A stretch of DNA of 63,254 bases from a bacterium (GTDB lineage Bacteria; Planctomycetota; Planctomycetia; Planctomycetales; Planctomycetaceae): NCBI GenBank assembly GCA_016124895.1, contig WGMU01000028.1, forward strand, positions 1 through 63,254, written 5' to 3'. The notes beneath the pieces were generated by a model, which saw nothing but the letters and a program-made list of their open reading frames with translations, made no database searches and was not told the DNA's origin. How positions within the stretch are numbered: the stretch's first letter is position 1; every line of letters starts with the position of its first letter. Positions 58,059 through 63,254 of the stretch are shown here, piece after piece. The position numbers were made by a program, and so were the translations under genes.

Positions 58059-60509
58059 CTACTCTCCACCGGCACCGCCCGCCTTCTTCGCTTTTTCCAG
58101 CCGCAGCATTTCGAGTCGCGTCAAACGCCGTTCCGGTTTGGCGGCTGGCTCAGCCGGCTTGGCAGCGGCCACTGCCGGTGTTGCTGCAGGTTTCGGTGCG
58201 TCCACTTTCGGCGGCAGAGGCTTATCAACCCGCAGTTCGGTGCTGCCGGAATTGTGAACGATGGCTTCGCCGTTCATCGGGATCGTGACCTGCGCAAAGA
58301 TGTTTTTATGACGTCCTTCAGGAGTCGTCGCGTCGGTTGTCACCTTGAAGACAACTTCCTGACTGTCTTTCTTGACTTCAACCGGCTCTGCAACCGCCTT
58401 GTTGGGCAGGCCGATCAGTTGGACGGTGGCCGGTCCATCAAACTCCTTCCCGATCTCGACCTTACAGGCGATTTCGGTCGCCTGCCCCTGTTCGGTGGCG
58501 GCGCGGTTCAGCGTGAGGTTGAGGTACGGTTCGGAGATTTCCAGTGGCGTGAGGTCCGATGCCGAGAACGCATTGCCCCCGACATTGGCCCACGCAATCG
58601 CGATCACTTTCCACACACCGACGGCAGCGTTTCCGTTCGCATTGATCGGATACAGGCCTTCGTTCTGGCCTTTCGGAATCGTGATCGAACTGCGGGCGCT
58701 GATCCCTGGCGGACGGAACGGGAACTGAACGACGACGTTCTCATCCCAGCCCTCTTTCTTCTCGACGACCACTTTCAGATTCATCGCTCCATTGCGGGCG
58801 ATCGGAACCTTCGGGGCAACGAGATTGATTTTGTAGGGCAACTCTTCAACAACGACGATCGGCAGTCTGTTAACTGTCTTCGTGTAATAACGCGACTGGC
58901 CGGGGCTACCGACGATGAAGTCCGACGTGTTGCTGAACCCACCTTTAATCTCGGCATTTTCAGCATGATGAGCGACGAAGTTGAACAGGCCGCCGCCTAG
59001 CGGTGCGTTCTGAGTCGCCTCGAAGACGACCGGCATAACGCTCATATTGGCCGGCACTTTCTCGTGGTGCAGGGTGACGCCTTCCGGAAGCTGCGGCGGA
59101 TCGAGCACCAGGTCACCACCGAAGTTCTGACGGGCCAGATTGATCGTTGTTGCGAAACGGTTGCCACGAGCGACGAAAATCTGCTGACGGTACTGGCCGT
59201 ACCGTTCGACGCGCGGAATCGACAGCGTCAGGGTCGGCTGAATCGGCAGGAACTCGACGCGGTAAACATAGTCCGCACCGCCACGCTGCAGATGGTCGCG
59301 GACCATCAGCGTGTACTCGCCGTCGGCGGGCACGTTGAAGCGGAAGTAGCTGTCCGGTCCGCGAGAATCGTCGTTCGAGGCGATGCCGCGGCCGTTGGCA
59401 TCGTACAGATACATGACAGGGTCGATCGGCGATCGTACCCGGCGACCGAAACACTCAACGTCAAACTGCTGCCCTTTCGTCGCCGTGAATTTGAAGAAGT
59501 CCTGATCACCAGCTTCCTGCAGAATGCCGTTGAAGGCGGTAGGGAACTCGGACGGTGTCGCCGTTCCGCGGTCATTGTTCGGTTCGACTTCCAGCGTATT
59601 GCCGACCGTTGAAAGTCGGAAAGTGTTGGCACTCGGTGCCAGGCTGCCTTCCGTGCCGGCGACCAGGCCGTACTCGTCGATCTGTTCGGCGGGCAGCTTG
59701 AATTTCTGTGTGAAGTCGCCAGCGGCGTCGCCGATGAATTTGACCTCAATCTCGTCACCGACCTTCCCACCGGCCGGATAAACCGCAGTCGGACGCGGAA
59801 ACGTTCCAACGTGCATCCGGTAGCGGCAGTTGCCGTTGCCGGCATACGAACTCTCGCGGACTTCAATGATGTACCGACCGTCTTCAGGAGCGATTGCTGT
59901 CGTCAGACAGTCCTGAACGAGCAATGGTGAATCGTCTGCCGACGCGAGTTCAAATCGTTTGGAATCAAGAATGGCGACGTACGGGTCAAACTGCGCCGTG
60001 CCGAGCCGCATTCCTTCGACCTCGACCGCAATGCGGTCTCCCTTTTTGGCTTCAATCACGTAGTAGTCGACGTCCTCGTTATTGGCGACACCGGAAACGG
60101 TCACGTTCATCGGGATCGCCTGAGGAGCGTCGAAGTCGTTGTTCGGTTCAGTCTCGGCTACGTCCGGCAGATAGCCGACGTAAAACGTGCGGAAGTCGGA
60201 GACGCCCGACTTTGTTCTGACCTGGCAGACGTGCTCGCCGAGCTGTGCGTCCGGAGCGATTGCGATTGTCGCTTTGAAGGCGTTGCCGTTGACCGGCTCG
60301 ATTTTCCGCAGTGCGAAGCCAGGCGAGTAGAACATCACTTCTTCCGCGTCGCCCAGAACGCTGCCGCTGAAAGTGAATTCAACTTCCTGGCCGCGCTGAC
60401 CGCCGCGCGGCAGGATCAGATTCAGACGCGGCGAAGCGGCAAATACGGTGGTCACACTGAGGAGCAGCGCGCACGACAGTGCGGCTCGGAACATCCGAAA
60501 AGCAGGCAT
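58059..60509 (-). CDS. Exported pre-peptidase/PPC-domain protein
   Basis: 816 residues; the second ATG (60509) was chosen because GAGG lies 8 bases upstream, too close for the first. A signal peptide ends near VFAASP. Beta-rich repeated units follow; PPC-type domains are visible as AETEPNNDFDAPQAIPMNVT with GVANNEDVDYYVIEAKKGD, and later EVEPNNDRGTATPSEFPTAF. The C-terminal 45 residues are Pro/Ala/Lys-rich and end in a basic tail. It lies between the DUF1501 and DUF1549/DUF1553 genes and is likely part of the same envelope unit, perhaps as a binding or scaffold protein. No catalytic motif is seen. Confidence 0.85.
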   Translation of the reverse strand: MPAFRMFRAALSCALLLSVTTVFAASPRLNLILPRGGQRGQEVEFTFSGSVLGDAEEVMFYSPGFALRKIEPVNGNAFKATIAIAPDAQLGEHVCQVRTKSGVSDFRTFYVGYLPDVAETEPNNDFDAPQAIPMNVTVSGVANNEDVDYYVIEAKKGDRIAVEVEGMRLGTAQFDPYVAILDSKRFELASADDSPLLVQDCLTTAIAPEDGRYIIEVRESSYAGNGNCRYRMHVGTFPRPTAVYPAGGKVGDEIEVKFIGDAAGDFTQKFKLPAEQIDEYGLVAGTEGSLAPSANTFRLSTVGNTLEVEPNNDRGTATPSEFPTAFNGILQEAGDQDFFKFTATKGQQFDVECFGRRVRSPIDPVMYLYDANGRGIASNDDSRGPDSYFRFNVPADGEYTLMVRDHLQRGGADYVYRVEFLPIQPTLTLSIPRVERYGQYRQQIFVARGNRFATTINLARQNFGGDLVLDPPQLPEGVTLHHEKVPANMSVMPVVFEATQNAPLGGGLFNFVAHHAENAEIKGGFSNTSDFIVGSPGQSRYYTKTVNRLPIVVVEELPYKINLVAPKVPIARNGAMNLKVVVEKKEGWDENVVVQFPFRPPGISARSSITIPKGQNEGLYPINANGNAAVGVWKVIAIAWANVGGNAFSASDLTPLEISEPYLNLTLNRAATEQGQATEIACKVEIGKEFDGPATVQLIGLPNKAVAEPVEVKKDSQEVVFKVTTDATTPEGRHKNIFAQVTIPMNGEAIVHNSGSTELRVDKPLPPKVDAPKPAATPAVAAAKPAEPAAKPERRLTRLEMLRLEKAKKAGGAGGE

Positions 60510-60682
60510 GTTCATACCTCGAAGTTGAACGGAAACAGTGCGGGGCGAAAAACGCGCTGCGGAAGCTCAGTCGCAGGCGTCCGCGTCGGAATTCTACACC
60601 GACGAGAACAAATAAGTGCGATCAGGCGGCGCAATCAGGGCAGGAGCAATCAAGGTGGGAATAACGCGTTACGTTGTCGAAT

Positions 60683-60726
60683 GAAAAGACCGCCGCCCGG
60701 CCTGTTATTGCAGACCGGACGGCGGT
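60683..60726 (-). terminator. Rho-independent terminator after DUF1501
   Basis: Arms 60689-60704 and 60711-60726 (ACCGCCG...CGGCGGT at the base, two mismatches or wobbles inside) around a 6-base loop. On the minus strand TCTTTTC follows. It lies between DUF1501 and the PPC gene, so downstream genes depend on read-through or their own promoter. Confidence 0.8.
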
Positions 60727-60735
60727 TTGTCTGAA

Positions 60736-62034
60736 TTAAACGAGCAGTTCTTTGCGGACCTTGCCGCCATCGACGATTTCGATCGGACGATCACCAGGAG
60801 CCATCAGTTCCTTGTCAGCGACAATACCGATCGTGTGGTAAATCGTTGTTGCCCAGTCGGCGACACTCAGCGGGTTCTCTTCCGGTTCGCTGGCTGTCGA
60901 GTCGGACGAGCCGAAGACGTTTCCACCTTTGACACCGCCACCAGCGAGCACAACGCTGAAGACCTTTGGCCAGTGGTCGCGGCCAGCGTTGCCGTTGATC
61001 TTCGGCGTACGACCGAATTCTGACGCAATGCAGACCAGCGTTTCATCGAGCAGACCACGTTCGCTGAGGTCACTGATCAGCGTGGCGAAACCCTGATCGA
61101 GCGCCGGGACCTGACTCTTGATGCTGGCTTCGATGCTGTTGTGCATGTCCCAGCCGCCGTAGGTCAGCGTGACGAACCGGACGCCAGACTCGACGAGACG
61201 GCGAGCCATCAGCAGCCGCTGGCCGGCCTGATTGCGACCGTAACGGTCACGTAGAGCGCCGTCTTCCGCGTCGATATTGAATGCTTCGCGAGCGGCTGGC
61301 GAGCTGATGAGGCTGTAAGCGCGATCATAAAAGCTGTTCAGAGCGTCGAGGTTGTCGGCCGATTCCTTGGCGAGAAAGTGATTGTTGACACGGTCAAGCA
61401 CGTTCCGGCGGGTCGTGAACCGACCATCGTCGATACCGCCTGGCAGGTTCAGATCGCGAACCTGAAAGCCGTTTGCTGCCGGGTCAGATCCGAGACTGAA
61501 CGGAGCATACGACGAGCTGAGATAGCCCGTGCCGGCGAATTCGTTCGGCTGGTTCGGAATGCAGACATAGGGCGGCAGATTCTTGCGTGGGCCAAGCTCG
61601 TGGCTGATGACGCTTCCAATCGACGGATACTGCAGGGCGGGGCTCGGGCGGTATCCAGTGAACATATTGTGGGTACCGCGTTCGTGAGCGGCTTCGCCGT
61701 GCGTCATGGAACGGCAGATCGTGATCTTGTCCATGACTTTGGCGGTGTGCTGAAGCGTCTCATTGATCCGAATACCAGAGACATTGGTTTCGATCGAGTT
61801 CATCGGGCCACGGTATTCGACCGGGGCGTACGGCTTGGGATCCCACGTTTCCTGGTGAGCAGCGCCACCGGGGAGATAGATAAAGATCACATTTTTTGCC
61901 GTGCCCTCGAAATTGGCATACTGCTTCAGGTCTGCCTGGGCTTTCTTCATCGAGAAGAAATCAGCGAGACTCAGACCAATACCGCCAGCAAATCCGGCCT
62001 TCAGAAAACTACGGCGTGTGGGCTGGTTGCGCAT
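60736..62034 (-). CDS. DUF1501 protein with Tat signal (operon copy)
   Basis: 432 residues; AGGAG lies 8 bases before ATG 62034. The N-terminus has a Tat signal (NQPTRRSFLKAGFAGGIG). Conserved DUF1501 blocks are FIYLPGGAAHQETWDPKPYA, SMTHGEAAHERGTHNMFTGY, VTLTYGGWDMH, SEFGRTPKINGNAGRDHWPK and GGGVKGGNVFGSSDS. The first gene of a planctomycete DUF1501-PPC-DUF1549/1553-cytochrome block. A terminator follows the gene. Confidence 0.95.
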   Translation of the reverse strand: MRNQPTRRSFLKAGFAGGIGLSLADFFSMKKAQADLKQYANFEGTAKNVIFIYLPGGAAHQETWDPKPYAPVEYRGPMNSIETNVSGIRINETLQHTAKVMDKITICRSMTHGEAAHERGTHNMFTGYRPSPALQYPSIGSVISHELGPRKNLPPYVCIPNQPNEFAGTGYLSSSYAPFSLGSDPAANGFQVRDLNLPGGIDDGRFTTRRNVLDRVNNHFLAKESADNLDALNSFYDRAYSLISSPAAREAFNIDAEDGALRDRYGRNQAGQRLLMARRLVESGVRFVTLTYGGWDMHNSIEASIKSQVPALDQGFATLISDLSERGLLDETLVCIASEFGRTPKINGNAGRDHWPKVFSVVLAGGGVKGGNVFGSSDSTASEPEENPLSVADWATTIYHTIGIVADKELMAPGDRPIEIVDGGKVRKELLV

Positions 62035-62464
62035 TGCGCATCTCCTTGGAAATCGCAGAGAATCAGGGGGAAACGGAAGCAGTGAGCCTTAAGTTTCTGT
62101 GCCATGAACGCAACACAGAGGCAGGCGGAACGTCGGTTGGGTAGGCACCCCGAAGGGCAGGCAGGAAGTCTGGGGGGGACGATTCAGGATGCGTTGATCG
62201 AACCGCTGAGTAGAAGCAAACCCGCTGCATCGCAGTTTGTCAAGCAGACGATTCAGTTCCAGGGGCGTGACTGGAGAACTCTTCGGCGTTTAACAGTTCG
62301 GCTGTCTGGTTCAGTCGACTGGAAAACCGATCTGAGAAGAATCAGCCTCTTTGACCACCCGGGGACGTATCCTTTGGGAAAATCACCGCGAACTCACCGG
62401 CTGACCGGGCGGCATGTTCGCCGGATTCTTGCCAGAAGCACCAATTCATTTGGGACCACAATCG
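62035..62464. other. Divergent gap, nothing recognised
   Basis: 430 bases between the DUF1501 start and the thioredoxin-like start. It should contain both promoters, but no clear promoter, repeat or RNA was found. The open frame upstream of 62465 in the same register lacks protein-like sequence. Confidence 0.4.
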
Positions 62465-63037
62465 ATGCCTTCAAAAACGTCAACTCAGACTATTGGCCTA
62501 CTGCTGGCTCTGGCAGTAATCGTCGCCGCTGCTCCGTTTCTCTGGTCGATCGGACTCCACGCACCGGATGCGCACGCCGGCATCGGCCCTGGCGAACCAA
62601 TGCCGGAACTGGCAGCTCAGGGCTGGCTCAATGGCGACCCACTGACCCGTGACGCCCTGCAAGGCAAGGTTATCGTCGTCGACAGTTGGTTTCTGACTTG
62701 CCCCGTCTGCCATCGGTCGATGCCGGAGCTGGTTCAGATTCAACGCGAGTTTGCCGACAACCCGGACGTCGTCTTCATCGGACTGACGACCGACGACAAA
62801 AGCGACCTCGAAAACATCTGCCGCTTTCTGGCGAAGTACGAGGTCACCTGGCCCAATGCGTACGGCGCCGCCGCAACGATCTTCGGGACCGGCCCGGAGC
62901 TGACCGGATTCAAATCCGAATACTTCCCCGGCTACTGGGTCATCGGCCGCGACGGCAAAGTTGTCTGGAACAAGTCGATGGGCCGCGGTCTGGATTCGTT
63001 GCGAGACGCGATCCTGCACGCACTTGGTGACGCGTAG
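62465..63037 (+). CDS. TlpA-like membrane-anchored thioredoxin
   Basis: 190 residues. A hydrophobic N-terminus (TIGLLLALAVIVAAAPFLW) serves as signal or anchor. The rest is a TlpA/ResA-type thioredoxin fold: KVIVVDSWFLTCPVCHRSMP holds the redox CPVC motif, followed by VVFIGLTTDDKSDLENICRF, the cis-Pro region PGYWVIGRDGKVVW and a C-terminal helix. Such proteins reduce disulfides in the envelope, for example during cytochrome c maturation. This would fit the haem-motif proteins upstream, but no direct link is shown. Confidence 0.88.
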   Translation: MPSKTSTQTIGLLLALAVIVAAAPFLWSIGLHAPDAHAGIGPGEPMPELAAQGWLNGDPLTRDALQGKVIVVDSWFLTCPVCHRSMPELVQIQREFADNPDVVFIGLTTDDKSDLENICRFLAKYEVTWPNAYGAAATIFGTGPELTGFKSEYFPGYWVIGRDGKVVWNKSMGRGLDSLRDAILHALGDA

Positions 63038-63118
63038 CTCATCTCCACCAACGCATTCACCAGAATTTGCGACTGCTGCGGAGAACTGCTTGACACAGTT
63101 TACGGCTCCGCGAAGTCA

Positions 63119-63253
63119 TTACGACGCGGAATCGAGGACGACAATGGCAGCATCAGAGGCGAGTGGAGCGGGCAGTTGTTCGGAGCTGACCTGAGTTCGC
63201 AGTTTCAATCGGCCGGCCGTTCGAGCGCGCAGTGTGATCTGAAAATCAACGGA
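63119..63253 (-). CDS. 3' end of a DUF11-like exported protein (partial)
   Basis: The last 44 codons of a gene that continues beyond the right edge, ending at a TAA. The translation VDFQITLRARTAGRLKLRTQ, then VSSEQLPAPLASDAAIVV resembles the C-terminal edge of a DUF11/CARDB-type beta domain found in large planctomycete surface proteins. Only the tail is visible, so the call is tentative. Confidence 0.5.
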   Translation of the reverse strand, partial: SVDFQITLRARTAGRLKLRTQVSSEQLPAPLASDAAIVVLDSAS

Positions 63254-63254
63254 A

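Overview
The window looks like chromosome from a member of the Planctomycetota (order Planctomycetales or a close relative). It is GC-rich and carries protein families that are characteristic of that phylum: two DUF1501 proteins, a DUF1549/DUF1553 cytochrome protein, a cytochrome-WD40 protein, DUF1080, a TIGR03067 domain, a YdjY-domain lipoprotein, FloA and a very large Hanks-type kinase with a zinc-finger N-terminus. No rRNA, tRNA, CRISPR array, prophage or plasmid origin was seen. The species is not identified.

Layout. Positions 1-1559 (+) hold a truncated CDP-diglyceride synthase gene and a CDP-alcohol phosphatidyltransferase (phospholipid synthesis). Positions 1729-13691 (all -) are mostly unrelated single genes: EpmA-like ligase, M20 amidohydrolase, class IV aminotransferase, a membrane protein, DUF58, a YdjY lipoprotein, an alpha/beta hydrolase, a macrodomain deacetylase, DUF1080, a two-domain 2OG-Fe(II) oxygenase and a multi-pass membrane protein. 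Positions 14083-20368 (+) hold smpB, a membrane-anchored agmatine-deiminase-like protein, floA, a small unknown protein with a strong terminator, and an OleA/FabH-type ketosynthase. Positions 20405-28608 (-) hold a kinase of about 2,190 residues and a DUF1501 protein. A secreted DUF4380-like/TIGR03067 protein follows at 28996.

Positions 30840-39869 (+) form a trehalose block: a decayed glgC reading frame, then treS-pep2 fusion, treZ and treY joined by start/stop overlaps. This supports trehalose synthesis from maltose (TreS), maltose phosphorylation (Pep2) and trehalose release from glucan ends (TreY, then TreZ). Positions 39905-48064 look like a stress cluster: two small proteins (one DUF2007), an NAD-dependent epimerase, an SPW-type membrane protein, a VKOR-like protein, a pyridoxamine-oxidase-like protein, a helical protein and a PRC-barrel protein, closed by an NtrC-type sigma-54 activator. 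Two good sigma-54 promoter matches sit back to back in the divergent gap at 44.4-44.8 kb, which makes the activator the obvious candidate regulator.

After a frameshifted IS66 remnant (about 48.3-48.8 kb) comes one gene of about 1,145 codons that fuses all three parts of the AmmeMemoRadiSam system. Positions 52636-62034 (-) are a planctomycete-type block: DUF1501 protein, pre-peptidase/PPC-type protein, DUF1549/DUF1553 cytochrome protein, and a cytochrome-WD40-coiled-coil protein. The window ends with a TlpA-like thioredoxin (+) and the 3' end of a probable DUF11-like surface protein (-).

The window also carries several kinds of palindromic repeat. One element, with terminal repeats starting TAGCCATCTCGCTCC, occurs between genes at 2793-3082, and the same terminal repeats occur in frame inside the large kinase gene.
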